Below are positions 1 to 7,365 of a DNA stretch of 32,848 nucleotides, in pieces. The notes under the pieces were generated by a model. That model was not told where the DNA came from. It searched no databases and worked only from the letters and a program-made list of their open reading frames with translations. A program made the translations under genes and the position numbers. This stretch comes from Streptomyces bambusae (GTDB lineage: Bacteria; Actinomycetota; Actinomycetes; Streptomycetales; Streptomycetaceae): contig NZ_JAJAUZ010000078.1 in the NCBI RefSeq assembly GCF_020532645.1, forward strand, positions 1 to 32,848, given 5' to 3'. Positions within the stretch are counted from its first letter, which is position 1, and every line of letters starts with the position of its first letter.

Positions 1-1
1 C

Positions 2-73
2 GTCCGCAGCCGCTTCCCCGTGCACTCCGTGGGCCGGCGGGGGCCGCCCGTGCCGGCGCCGTTCGGCGCCTGA
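2..73 (+). CDS. C-terminal fragment of an unidentified gene (5' end outside window)
   Basis: An open frame enters from the left edge and stops at TGA 71-73, giving 23 residues ending PVPAPFGA. The fragment is too short and too low in complexity (Arg/Pro/Gly) to assign a family. Its stop lies inside a hairpin and about 50 bp before the next gene, which fits the end of a separate gene. It could also be chance open frame in GC-rich DNA. Confidence 0.35.
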   Translation, partial: VRSRFPVHSVGRRGPPVPAPFGA

Positions 74-102
74 CCAGGCACGGCAGTCCCCCACCATTTT
101 TT
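49..102 (+). terminator. Possible intrinsic terminator after the left-edge gene
   Basis: CGTGCC (49-54) pairs with GGCACG (77-82). Inside this, GGCGCC (55-60) pairs with GGCGCC (65-70) around the loop GTTC. A run of six T (97-102) follows after about 14 nt. The T run is too far from the stem for a textbook terminator, so the call is weak. Confidence 0.3.
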
Positions 103-124
103 GCGACACCCACGGAGAACAGTC

Positions 125-919
125 ATGAGCAACCGCAACAGCAAGGCGAACAAGGACGCGGCCCGCGAGCGGATGCGCGCGGAGCGCGAGCGGCAGCAGA
201 AGAAGGACAAGGCGCGCCGCCAGGTGATCGTGGCCGGCTCGGTCGTCGCGGCCCTCGCGCTGGCCGGCGGCATCGGCTACGCGGTCGTCCAGGGCAACAA
301 GTCCGGCGAGTGGGACGAGGCGCCGAAGGCGCAGCTGGTCACCCCGAAGAACACCGAGGGTGAGAACGGCACCACCGTGGTCCTCGGCAAGCCGGCCGCG
401 AAGAAGACGCTGGAGCTGTACGAGGACGCCCGCTGCCCGGTCTGCGCGACCTTCGAGCAGGTCGCGGGCGAGCAGATCAAGAAGGACGTCGACGCCGGCA
501 AGTACAAGCTGAAGTTCATCGGCGCGACCTTCCTCGACAACGGGCTCTCCGGCACCGGCTCGAAGAACGCGCTGAGCGCGCTGGGTGCGGCCCTGAACGT
601 GAGCCCGGACGCCTTCCTCGCGTACAAGTCGGCGCTGTACTCGAAGGAGAACCACCCGGCGGAGAACGACGACAAGTTCGCCAAGGACGACTACCTGCTG
701 AAGGTGGCCGACCAGGTGCCCGCCCTGAAGGGCAACGCCGCGTTCAAGAAGGCAGTCGAGGACGGCACGTACAACCGCTGGGCGATCGAGATGTCGAAGC
801 TGTTCGACAAGAGCGGGGTCACGGGCACCCCGACGCTGAAGATGGACGGCAAGAAGATCGAGATCCCGCAGACCCTCGATGCGTTCAACTCCGCGGTCGA
901 CAAGGCCCTGAAGGGCTGA
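125..919 (+). CDS. Membrane-anchored DsbA-like thioredoxin-fold protein
   Basis: This 264-residue protein has a very charged N-terminus (residues 1-32, Lys/Arg/Glu-rich), one membrane segment at about 33-55, and an extracytoplasmic thioredoxin-like domain. The redox motif is C-P-V-C at C104 and C107. A likely cis-Pro loop is seen in GVTGTPTLKMDG near the C-terminus. The family (thioredoxin_4/DsbA-like) oxidises or isomerises disulfides of exported proteins. ATG 125 was chosen over a frame open further upstream because GGAG at 114-117 lies at the right distance and the family begins with this basic MSNRNSK-type head. The next gene downstream encodes a secreted enzyme, but a strong hairpin separates them. 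The partner substrates are unknown. Confidence 0.85.
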   Translation: MSNRNSKANKDAARERMRAERERQQKKDKARRQVIVAGSVVAALALAGGIGYAVVQGNKSGEWDEAPKAQLVTPKNTEGENGTTVVLGKPAAKKTLELYEDARCPVCATFEQVAGEQIKKDVDAGKYKLKFIGATFLDNGLSGTGSKNALSALGAALNVSPDAFLAYKSALYSKENHPAENDDKFAKDDYLLKVADQVPALKGNAAFKKAVEDGTYNRWAIEMSKLFDKSGVTGTPTLKMDGKKIEIPQTLDAFNSAVDKALKG

Positions 920-939
920 CATCGGGGCAATCCCGGGGG

Positions 940-979
940 ACGGGCGGGCGAACTTTCGTGGTTCGCCCGCCCGTTGTGT
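940..979 (+). terminator. Hairpin terminator after the DsbA-like gene
   Basis: A perfect 14-bp inverted repeat, ACGGGCGGGCGAAC (940-953) and GTTCGCCCGCCCGT (961-974), closes the 7-nt loop TTTCGTG. It lies 21 nt after the stop codon. The tail is only TGTGT, so it is a GC-rich terminator without a T run, which is common in Streptomyces. Confidence 0.75.
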
Positions 980-988
980 GTCCGAGGG

Positions 989-1028
989 CTGTCAGAGAGT
1001 CAATACCGGTCAGTAATATGATCATCCG
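989..1028 (+). promoter_or_regulatory. Candidate promoter giving a leaderless phoD mRNA
   Basis: TAATAT at 1014-1019 is an excellent -10 hexamer in this GC-rich DNA, and CTGTCA at 989-994 is a fair -35 with a long 19-nt spacer. Transcription would start at about 1026-1028, on the GTG start codon. No Shine-Dalgarno sequence is visible before the GTG, which agrees with a leaderless transcript. Clear PhoP (PHO box) repeats were not found. Confidence 0.4.
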
Positions 1029-2695
1029 TGACCAGTCTTCACTCCTCTTCTGCCGCAGCGCCGCGTCGCCGTACGGTCGTCAAGGCCGCAGCCGCCACCG
1101 CCGCGCTCGCTCCGCTCGCCGCACAGGCCGCCCTGGGGACGGCGACCGCCCATGCGGCCGAGGCAGGCGCTCCCGCCTTCCTCCACGGCGTCGCCTCCGG
1201 CGACCCGCTTCCCGACGGGGTCCTGCTGTGGACCCGCGTCACTCCCGTTCCGGACGCGGTGCCGGGCTCGGGCCTCGGCCCGGACACCGAGGTGAGCTGG
1301 GAGGTGGCCGAGGACAAGGGCTTCTCCCGGATCGTGAACCGGGGCACCACCGTGGCCACCGCCGCCTCCGACCACACCGTCAAGGCGGACGTCCGCGGGC
1401 TCGCACCGGCCACCGCGTACTGGTTCCGCTTCAGCGCGGGCGGCACCGTCTCGGCGGTCGGCCGCACCCGCACCACCCCGGCCCACGACGCGTCCGCCCC
1501 GGGGGTCCGGTTCGGCGTGGTGTCCTGCTCCAACTGGGAGTCGGGCCACTTCGCGGCGTACCGGCACCTGGCGGCCCGCTCCGACCTGGACGCGGTGCTG
1601 CACCTCGGCGACTACATCTACGAGTACGGCACCGGGGGTTACCCCGAGGCCAAGTACGTGGTCCGGCAGCACGAGCCGAAGCACGAGATCGTCACGCTGG
1701 CCGACTACCGCACCCGGCACGGCAAGTACAAGACGGACACCGACCTCCAGTCCCTGCACGCCGTGCACCCGGTCATCGCGATATGGGACGACCACGAGTT
1801 CGCCAACGACGCCTGGGCGGGCGGCGCGGAGAACCACACCCCGGGCGCCGAGGGCGAGTGGGCGGCCCGGGTCGCGGCCGCCAAGCAGGCCTACTTCGAG
1901 TGGATGCCGGTCCGGCCGTCCATCGCCGGCACCACCTACCGCCGGATCCGCTTCGGCAACCTCGCCGACCTGCACCTCCTCGACCTGCGCTCGTTCCGCT
2001 CGCAGCAAGCCAAGACGGGCAGCGGCACGGTCGACGACCCGTCGCGCACGCTGACCGGGCGGGCCCAGCTGGACTGGCTGAAGTCGGGGCTGTCCTCGTC
2101 GAACGCCACCTGGAAGCTGGTCGGCACGTCGGTGATGATCTCCCCGATGGCCTTCGGCTCGGTGCCGGCGCACCTCCTCGGCCCGCTGGCCGAGCTCCTG
2201 GGCCTGCCCCAGGAGGGCCTGGCCGTGAACGTCGACCAGTGGGACGGCTACACGGACGACCGCAAGGAGCTGCTGGGCCACCTGACCGGGCAGAACATCA
2301 AGAACACGGTCTTCCTCACCGGTGACATCCACATGGCCTTCGCCAACGACGTGCCGGTGACGGCGGCCACCTACCCGCTGTCCCGGTCCGCCGCCACGGA
2401 GTTCGTGGTCACGTCGGTCAGCTCCGACAACATCGACGACATCCTGCACGTGGCCCCGCGCACGGTGTCGCTGGTCGCCGAGACCGCGGTCAAGGCCGCC
2501 AACCGCCACGTGAAGTGGGTGGACATGGACTCGCACGGCTACGGCGTCCTCGACATCACCGCCGCGCAGTCGCAGATGGACTACTACGTGCTGTCCGACA
2601 AGCGCCGGGCCGACGCCACCTCGGCGTGGACCCGGTCGTACCGGACGCTGAGCGGCACGCAGAAGGTCGAGCGGGTGTACCAGCCGGTCCGCTGA
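1028..2695 (+). CDS. phoD: Secreted PhoD-type alkaline phosphatase / phosphodiesterase
   Basis: This 555-residue protein has a Tat signal peptide. The twin arginines R14-R15 are followed by TVVKA, then an Ala-rich hydrophobic stretch and a likely signal peptidase site near AHA-A. An N-terminal Fn3-like PhoD_N domain (about 50-155) precedes the catalytic domain. Metal-ligand motifs of the family are visible: GDYIYEYG (D195), WDDHE (D254, D255, H256) and TGDIHMAF (D433, H435). PhoD enzymes bind calcium and iron and release phosphate from organic phosphates outside the cell. Tat export fits a protein that folds around its metal ions in the cytoplasm. GTG 1028 is used because the in-frame signal peptide starts there. 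Expression is probably phosphate-controlled as in relatives, although no convincing PHO box is seen here. Confidence 0.9.
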   Translation: MTSLHSSSAAAPRRRTVVKAAAATAALAPLAAQAALGTATAHAAEAGAPAFLHGVASGDPLPDGVLLWTRVTPVPDAVPGSGLGPDTEVSWEVAEDKGFSRIVNRGTTVATAASDHTVKADVRGLAPATAYWFRFSAGGTVSAVGRTRTTPAHDASAPGVRFGVVSCSNWESGHFAAYRHLAARSDLDAVLHLGDYIYEYGTGGYPEAKYVVRQHEPKHEIVTLADYRTRHGKYKTDTDLQSLHAVHPVIAIWDDHEFANDAWAGGAENHTPGAEGEWAARVAAAKQAYFEWMPVRPSIAGTTYRRIRFGNLADLHLLDLRSFRSQQAKTGSGTVDDPSRTLTGRAQLDWLKSGLSSSNATWKLVGTSVMISPMAFGSVPAHLLGPLAELLGLPQEGLAVNVDQWDGYTDDRKELLGHLTGQNIKNTVFLTGDIHMAFANDVPVTAATYPLSRSAATEFVVTSVSSDNIDDILHVAPRTVSLVAETAVKAANRHVKWVDMDSHGYGVLDITAAQSQMDYYVLSDKRRADATSAWTRSYRTLSGTQKVERVYQPVR

Positions 2696-2710
2696 GACGC
2701 GCCCGCACGC

Positions 2711-2753
2711 CGGAGCCCGGCCGGTCCGCCCACCGCGGACCGGCCGGGCTCCG
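2711..2753 (+). terminator. Strong hairpin terminator after phoD
   Basis: A perfect 19-bp inverted repeat has the left arm CGGAGCCCGGCCGGTCCGC (2711-2729), a 5-nt loop (2730-2734) and the exact complement at 2735-2753. It begins 15 nt after the phoD stop. No T run follows. Confidence 0.8.
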
Positions 2754-2843
2754 GTGCTATCTAACGGAGCATCAAATTCTTTCGGTGATCATGCCGTCCG
2801 GAGTACGCTCCGGGTGGCTTGATCGTTCCGTGACCGAAAATCC

Positions 2844-2874
2844 TTGACTCTGGCCTGACATGCACACGTAAACT
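2844..2874 (+). promoter_or_regulatory. Candidate promoter of the secreted metalloprotease
   Basis: TTGACT (2844-2849) and TAAACT (2869-2874) form a HrdB-like pair with a 19-nt spacer, slightly long. They lie in an unusually AT-rich pocket of the 231-bp gap between phoD and the protease gene. A short hairpin, CCGGAG (2798-2803) and CTCCGG (2808-2813), lies just upstream and could be an operator. Confidence 0.45.
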
Positions 2875-2926
2875 CCGCGCCAACGAGGAAAACCTCCGAC
2901 CCCCCACTTATTCGCGAGGAGTTCAC

Positions 2927-3913
2927 GTGCGCGCTCTCGCCCGCATATCCCCCACCCTCCGTCGCCGCGTCCTGGGCACCGCCGTGCTCGCCGGCGCCCT
3001 GGCCTTCGGTCCTCTTTCGGCCCCCACGATGGTCTCCGCCGCGCCCAAGACCGGCGCCGAGCAGTGCATCGAAGACGCCTCGGCCGCCAACGCCCGCGTC
3101 GCCCGCCCGAAGGACGGCCACGCGCACGACGAGCCCAACGCCCTGTCGGACGCGCAGGCCAAGGCCATGGACGCGGACCTGAAGGCCAAGCTCTCCAAGT
3201 ACGCGAAGTCCCCGCGCAGCCTGGCCCGTGCCGAGGCCGTCACCACCATCCCGGTCTACTTCCACGTGATCCACTCCGGGACCACCGGCAAGCTTTCGGC
3301 CACCGCCGTCAGCAACCAGATGGCCGTCCTGAACTCCGCCTTCGCGGGCCAGGGCACCGGCAACGTGAACAGCAACTTCCAGTTCCAGCTGGTGTCGACG
3401 GACTACACCGACAACGCCTCCTGGTACAACCTGGCGGACGGCTCCACGGCCGAAACCCAGATGAAGACCACCCTCCGCAAGGGTGGCGCGAACGCGCTGA
3501 ACATCTACACCGCCAACCTGCAGGGCGGCCTGCTCGGCTGGGCGACCTTCCCGAGCTGGTACAGCGGCGACCCGGAGATGGACGGCGTCGTCCTCCTCGA
3601 CGCGTCCCTGCCGGGCGGATCCTCCGCCAACTACAACCAGGGCGACACCGCCACCCACGAGGTCGGCCACTGGATGGGCCTGTACCACACCTTCCAGGGC
3701 GGCTGCACGGGCAGCGGCGACTACGTCTCGGACACCCCGGCCGAGAAGTCCCCGGCCTCCGCGTGCCCGACCGGCCGTGACACCTGCGCCTCCAAGGCCG
3801 GCGTGGACCCGATCCACAACTTCATGGACTACACGTACGACGCGTGCATGTACCAGTTCACCGCCGGCCAGGTGAGCCGCATGCAGAGCAGCTGGACCGC
3901 CTACCGCGGCTGA
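2927..3913 (+). CDS. Secreted zinc metalloprotease, M43 (pappalysin-like) type
   Basis: This 328-residue exported protein has an Arg-rich start, a hydrophobic signal segment (about 14-36) and an Ala site near SAAP. A charged, probably propeptide-like segment follows to about residue 105. The catalytic motif is HEVGHWMGLYH, with H244, E245, H248 and H254, the metzincin signature HExxHxxGxxH. The downstream FMDYTYDACMYQFT contains the Met-turn. Several cysteines (CTGSG, ACPTGRDTC, ACMYQ) suggest disulfides. The family (peptidase M43) cleaves extracellular proteins. The GTG start is preceded by GAGGAG at 2916-2921. It sits between a phosphatase and a kinase, each with its own terminator, so it is probably monocistronic. 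The natural substrate is unknown. Confidence 0.88.
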   Translation: MRALARISPTLRRRVLGTAVLAGALAFGPLSAPTMVSAAPKTGAEQCIEDASAANARVARPKDGHAHDEPNALSDAQAKAMDADLKAKLSKYAKSPRSLARAEAVTTIPVYFHVIHSGTTGKLSATAVSNQMAVLNSAFAGQGTGNVNSNFQFQLVSTDYTDNASWYNLADGSTAETQMKTTLRKGGANALNIYTANLQGGLLGWATFPSWYSGDPEMDGVVLLDASLPGGSSANYNQGDTATHEVGHWMGLYHTFQGGCTGSGDYVSDTPAEKSPASACPTGRDTCASKAGVDPIHNFMDYTYDACMYQFTAGQVSRMQSSWTAYRG

Positions 3914-3948
3914 ACGCCTGCTGCCGCGTGAGCGGTGCGGCAACAGGA

Positions 3949-3986
3949 AAGGGGCACGGCCCGGCACCCGCCGGACCGTGCCCCTT
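3949..3986 (+). terminator. Hairpin terminator after the metalloprotease
   Basis: AAGGGGCACGG (3949-3959) pairs with CCGTGCCCCTT (3976-3986). An inner stem CCGGC (3961-3965) / GCCGG (3970-3974) closes the loop ACCC. Only one C/A mismatch interrupts the stem. Confidence 0.75.
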
Positions 3987-4051
3987 CTCCGTGCCCCCCC
4001 TCCGCGCCCGGCGCACCCGGACCCGGCGGGCGGGCCGGTCCGCGCCTGCCC

Positions 4052-4065
4052 TAACGTGGCGGCCA
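4052..4065 (+). promoter_or_regulatory. Candidate -10 element for a leaderless kinase mRNA
   Basis: TAACGT (4052-4057) ends 7 nt before ATG 4065, and no Shine-Dalgarno sequence is present. This spacing is typical of leaderless Streptomyces transcripts that start at the A of ATG. No good -35 hexamer is visible. Confidence 0.35.
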
Positions 4066-5537
4066 TGAGCACGCCGGGTGACCTGATCGACGGACGGTTC
4101 GAGCTGCTGGACCGGCTCGGCAGCGGAGCCATGGGCACCGTCTGGCGGGCCCGGGACACCACCCTCGGCCGGGAGGTGGCACTGAAGGAGGTGCGGCCCA
4201 ACGCCGCGCGCGACTGCCCGGAGACCGCCCGCGTGCTGAACGAGCGGATCCTGCGCGAGGCCCGCTCGCTGGCCCGGATCAGCCACCCGCACGTCGTCAC
4301 CGTGCACCAGGTCGCCACCCAGGGCCCGCACCCCTGGCTCGTGATGGAGCTCGTCCCCGGCGAAAGCCTCCAGGCGCGCCTGGCACGCGGCCCGCTCTCC
4401 CCCGCCGAGGCGGCGCGCACCGGCCGCGAGATCCTCTCCGCCCTGCGCGCCGCGCACGCCGCGGGGATCCACCACCGGGACGTGAAGCCCGCCAACGTCC
4501 TGCTCCGCCCGGACGGTTCCGCCGTCCTGACCGACTTCGGCATCGCCGCCCTCCAGGACCACGGCTCGCTCACCCTCACCGGCGAGGTCATCGGCACCCC
4601 CGAGTACCTGGCGCCGGAGCGAATCCGGGGCGAGGACCTGCCCGCCTCCGACCTCTGGTCGCTGGGCATGATGCTGTACGTGAGCGTCGAGGGCGTCAGC
4701 CCGATGCGCCGCGCGACCACCCTGGCCACCCTGGCAGCCGTACTCGACGGGCCCGTGCCGCCGCCGGTGCGGGCCGGGGCGCTCACCCCCGCCCTGGCCG
4801 CCGTGCTCGTCCACGACCCGGCCGCCCGGCCCGGCGCACCGGCGCTCGACGACCTGCTGCGGCTCGCCGCCGAAGCGCCCGCCGAGGCCGCCGGGGCCGA
4901 AGCGCCCGCCGAGGCCGACGCGGCCCCGGGCGCCGGCCCCGTACCCCCGTGGCCGGAGGCATCCGGACCGGCGGTGCCCACGCAGGGCTGGCAGGCGCTG
5001 GCCACCGTCGGGACGGCGCGGCCCACCCGGCTCGATCCGGCACCGCCGCGGACCCGGTCGCGCCTGCGCGGCCCGCTCGCCGCAGCGGCCGCGGCCGCCC
5101 TCCTCGCCGTGCTCGGCCTGGGCGGATACACCCTGTTCAAGCCGGAGGCCACCGGTCCGGACGGGGCCGGCGGGCACGCTTCGGCCACCGGCCGTCCCGG
5201 CACCGGGGGCCCCACGCCGTCCGGCACGCCGGCGCCCAGCCGCACGCCCGCGGACCTCGGCGACCGCTGGATCGCCCAGCTGCACTCCGAACCCGAGAGC
5301 TCCGGGACCGCCGCCCGGGACCGCCGGCTGGCGGCCGTCCGCGCCGAGATCCCGCAGGCCCAGGTCCTGCGCAGCGCCGACTACGCCTCGCTGGAGCCCG
5401 GCTACTGGGTGGTGTACGCGCCCGGGCCGTTCACCGACGGACGGGCCGCCCGCGCGTTCTGCGCCGACCACGGCCGCACGACGGCCGACACCTGCATCGG
5501 CCGGTGGCTCAGCCACCGGCCGTCGGACCGCCCCTGA
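4065..5537 (+). CDS. Membrane receptor Ser/Thr protein kinase with SPOR-like ectodomain
   Basis: This 490-residue Hanks-type kinase has a glycine loop GSGAMG (19-24), ATP-binding K41 in VALKE, the catalytic motif HRDVKPAN (D139), DFG (D157) and GTPEYLAPE. After a linker rich in Ala, Pro and Glu, one membrane segment (about 334-358) leads to a Gly/Thr/Pro-rich external stalk. The C-terminal domain is about 80 residues (about 399-480) with two cysteines. It contains YWVVYAPGPFTDGRAARAFC, which resembles the last strand and helix of a SPOR peptidoglycan-binding domain. No PASTA repeats are present, so it is not PknB. It probably senses a cell-wall signal and phosphorylates cytoplasmic targets. 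ATG 4065 was chosen from the start of the kinase fold. It runs convergently into the next gene, leaving 24 bp that hold the palindrome GCCGGGCCCGGC (5543-5554). Confidence 0.9.
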   Translation: MSTPGDLIDGRFELLDRLGSGAMGTVWRARDTTLGREVALKEVRPNAARDCPETARVLNERILREARSLARISHPHVVTVHQVATQGPHPWLVMELVPGESLQARLARGPLSPAEAARTGREILSALRAAHAAGIHHRDVKPANVLLRPDGSAVLTDFGIAALQDHGSLTLTGEVIGTPEYLAPERIRGEDLPASDLWSLGMMLYVSVEGVSPMRRATTLATLAAVLDGPVPPPVRAGALTPALAAVLVHDPAARPGAPALDDLLRLAAEAPAEAAGAEAPAEADAAPGAGPVPPWPEASGPAVPTQGWQALATVGTARPTRLDPAPPRTRSRLRGPLAAAAAAALLAVLGLGGYTLFKPEATGPDGAGGHASATGRPGTGGPTPSGTPAPSRTPADLGDRWIAQLHSEPESSGTAARDRRLAAVRAEIPQAQVLRSADYASLEPGYWVVYAPGPFTDGRAARAFCADHGRTTADTCIGRWLSHRPSDRP

Positions 5538-5561
5538 CCGCAGCCGGGCCCGGCGGGCGGC

Positions 5562-6131
5562 TCAGAGGGAGTCGAGGAAGCCCAGGGCGGAGCGCCAGGC
5601 CTGCTCGGAGGCCTCCGCGTCGTAGTCCGGCAGGCCGGGGTCGGTGAACAGGTGGCCGGCGCCCGGGTATCGGTGCACCTCGACGTCCGCGCCGGCCCGC
5701 TGCATCCGCAGGTACCAGGCCGTCAGCCAGTCGTGCGTCTCGAACGGGTCGGGGTCCGCGATGTGCAGCTGCACCGGCAGGTCGTCCACCGACACGTCGT
5801 CCGCGATGTCGGAGGTGCCGTGCAGGAGCAGCAGCCCGCGGGCCTTCTCGTCGGCGAACGCCAGGTGCTGGGCGAGTGAACCGCCGAACGAGAACCCGGC
5901 GTAGACCAGGCCGCGTTCCGAGTACGGCGCGGCCGCGAGCACCGCCCGCTTGAGCAGCTCGTCGCGTCCCGTCTCCTCCTGGAAGGCCATGCCCTCCTCG
6001 ACGGTCTCGAAGGTGCGCCCCTCGAACAGGTCGGGCACGTGCACCTCGTGCCCGGCGGCGCGCAGCCGGTCGGCCGCCGCGTGCACCGCGGGCCGCAGCC
6101 CGTACGTCGAGTGGAAGAGCATGATGTTCAT
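5562..6131 (-). CDS. Dienelactone hydrolase family protein (Ser nucleophile)
   Basis: This 189-residue alpha/beta hydrolase is close to the usual length of small dienelactone-hydrolase relatives. The nucleophile elbow is GFSFGG with S81, where classical dienelactone hydrolases have cysteine. The likely acid is D126 or D128 (HIADPDPF), and the base is H160 (YPGAGHLF, followed by TDPG). The true substrate cannot be read from the sequence. The start ATG at 6131 gives MNIMLFHSTYG, the normal first beta strand, whereas the frame further upstream encodes low-quality sequence. It is divergent from the mscS gene with only 31 bp between the start codons, so the two share a promoter region. No Shine-Dalgarno sequence is evident on this side. 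Confidence 0.82.
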   Translation of the reverse strand: MNIMLFHSTYGLRPAVHAAADRLRAAGHEVHVPDLFEGRTFETVEEGMAFQEETGRDELLKRAVLAAAPYSERGLVYAGFSFGGSLAQHLAFADEKARGLLLLHGTSDIADDVSVDDLPVQLHIADPDPFETHDWLTAWYLRMQRAGADVEVHRYPGAGHLFTDPGLPDYDAEASEQAWRSALGFLDSL

Positions 6132-6162
6132 GCCCCTATCGTGCCAGGAGGAGGTGGTTCCC

Positions 6163-7203
6163 GTGGAAAGCCTGCTGCGCCCCCTGACCGTGCTCGGCGG
6201 CGCGCTCGTCCTCACCCTGATCGCCGGATCCCTGCTGGACCTGCTGCTGCGCCGGGCCGACGGGCGGCATCCGGAGACCCCGCTGTGGGGCCTGCTGCGG
6301 CGCTGCCGGGTGCCGTTCCAGCTGGTGCTCGGCCTCGCCCTGCTGCTCGGCTCGCACAGCCGGGCCCGGGTTCTGACGGGTCACGAACGGGCGGTGGAAC
6401 GGGTCCTGACGCTGCTGCTGATCGGTGCGTCGGCCTGGCTGCTGGTCCGCATGGTCACGGCCGCCGTCGACACCGGGTACGCGCGCTACGCGGCCGGGGC
6501 GGGCGAGGACTCGGCGCGGGTCCGGCGGGTGCGGACCCAGGTCACCCTGATCCGGCGGGTGGTGACGGCGGTCGTCGGCGTGGTGGCGGTGGCCGCGATG
6601 CTGCTGACGTTCCCCGCGATGCGGGCGGTCGGCACCTCCGTGCTGGCGTCGGCGGGCATCCTCGGCATCGTCGCGGGCATCGCCGCACAGTCCACGCTCG
6701 GCAACCTGTTCGCCGGCCTCCAGATCGCGTTCGGGGACACCGTGCGGATCGGGGACACGGTGGTGGTGGACGGAGAGTGGGGCACGGTCGAGGAGATCAC
6801 CCTGACCTTCCTGGTGGTGCGCACCTGGGACGAGCGGCGGATCACCATGCCGGTCTCGTACTTCACGTCGAAGCCGTACGAGAACTGGTCGCGCGGCGGG
6901 GCGGAGCTGACCGGCACGGTCTTCCTGTACCTCGACCACGGGGCGCCGGTGCCGCTGCTGCGGGACGAACTGGACTCCTACCTGCGGCGCCGCCCCGCGT
7001 GGGACGGCCGCAAGAGCGCCCTCGTCGTCACGGACGCCACCGCCACGGCGATCCAGGTCCGCGCGACGATGACGGCCAAGGACTCCGACGACCTGTGGAC
7101 CCTCCGCTGCGAGGTCCGCGAGCACCTCACGTCGTGGCTCCACCTCCACCACCCCTACGCCTTCCCCCGCCTGACCACGTCCGAGGCCCCGCCCCGCCCG
7201 TAG
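6163..7203 (+). CDS. MscS-family mechanosensitive ion channel
   Basis: This 346-residue membrane protein has about five hydrophobic segments. The last (about residues 155-180, VLASAGILGIVAGIAAQSTL and onward) has the Gly/Ala-rich pore-helix pattern of MscS. The beta domain after it contains GDTVRIGDTVVVDGEWGTVE and the family motif RRITMPVSYFTSKPYENWSR. Such channels open under membrane tension and release solutes during hypo-osmotic shock. GTG 6163 is chosen because GGAGGAGG (6147-6154) lies about 8 nt upstream; GTG 6154 would overlap that site. It is divergent from the hydrolase gene and ends against a repeat-filled convergent gap. Confidence 0.88.
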   Translation: MESLLRPLTVLGGALVLTLIAGSLLDLLLRRADGRHPETPLWGLLRRCRVPFQLVLGLALLLGSHSRARVLTGHERAVERVLTLLLIGASAWLLVRMVTAAVDTGYARYAAGAGEDSARVRRVRTQVTLIRRVVTAVVGVVAVAAMLLTFPAMRAVGTSVLASAGILGIVAGIAAQSTLGNLFAGLQIAFGDTVRIGDTVVVDGEWGTVEEITLTFLVVRTWDERRITMPVSYFTSKPYENWSRGGAELTGTVFLYLDHGAPVPLLRDELDSYLRRRPAWDGRKSALVVTDATATAIQVRATMTAKDSDDLWTLRCEVREHLTSWLHLHHPYAFPRLTTSEAPPRP

Positions 7204-7208
7204 CGACA

Positions 7209-7256
7209 TCCAGCCCGTCCGGCGATTGAGGACCGGGGGTGCGGGGGCGGAGCCCC
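7209..7256 (+). repeat. Dispersed intergenic repeat, copy A
   Basis: This 48-bp unit starts TCCAGCCCGTCCGGCGATTG and ends in the mini-hairpin GGGGCGGAGCCCC. It matches copies B (7300-7345), C (16116-16161, inverted) and D (16228-16273). Copy A carries two extra G compared with D. It begins 6 nt after the mscS stop, between two convergent genes. Confidence 0.85.
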
Positions 7257-7299
7257 TGGCAGGGGGTCCCGCTCGGCAGGCCGACCCCGCCGGGCAAAT

Positions 7300-7345
7300 T
7301 CCAGCCCCGCCGGCGTTTGAGGCGCGGGGTCCGGGGCGGAGCCCC
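7300..7345 (+). repeat. Dispersed intergenic repeat, copy B
   Basis: This 46-bp unit is in the same orientation as copy A. It is identical at 44 of 46 positions to the reverse complement of copy C, almost 9 kb away. It ends with CGGGGC-GGA-GCCCCG, a 6-bp stem with a 3-nt loop. It lies 20 bp from the end of the convergent antiporter gene. Confidence 0.85.
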
Positions 7346-7365
7346 GGATCTTGAGGCGCGCCCCG

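Noticed and set aside
961..1000. PHO box (GTTCACC-type direct repeats) upstream of phoD
   Set aside because: Only one fair match, GTTCGCC at 961, is present, and it belongs to the terminator stem; the next GTT is out of the 11-nt register.
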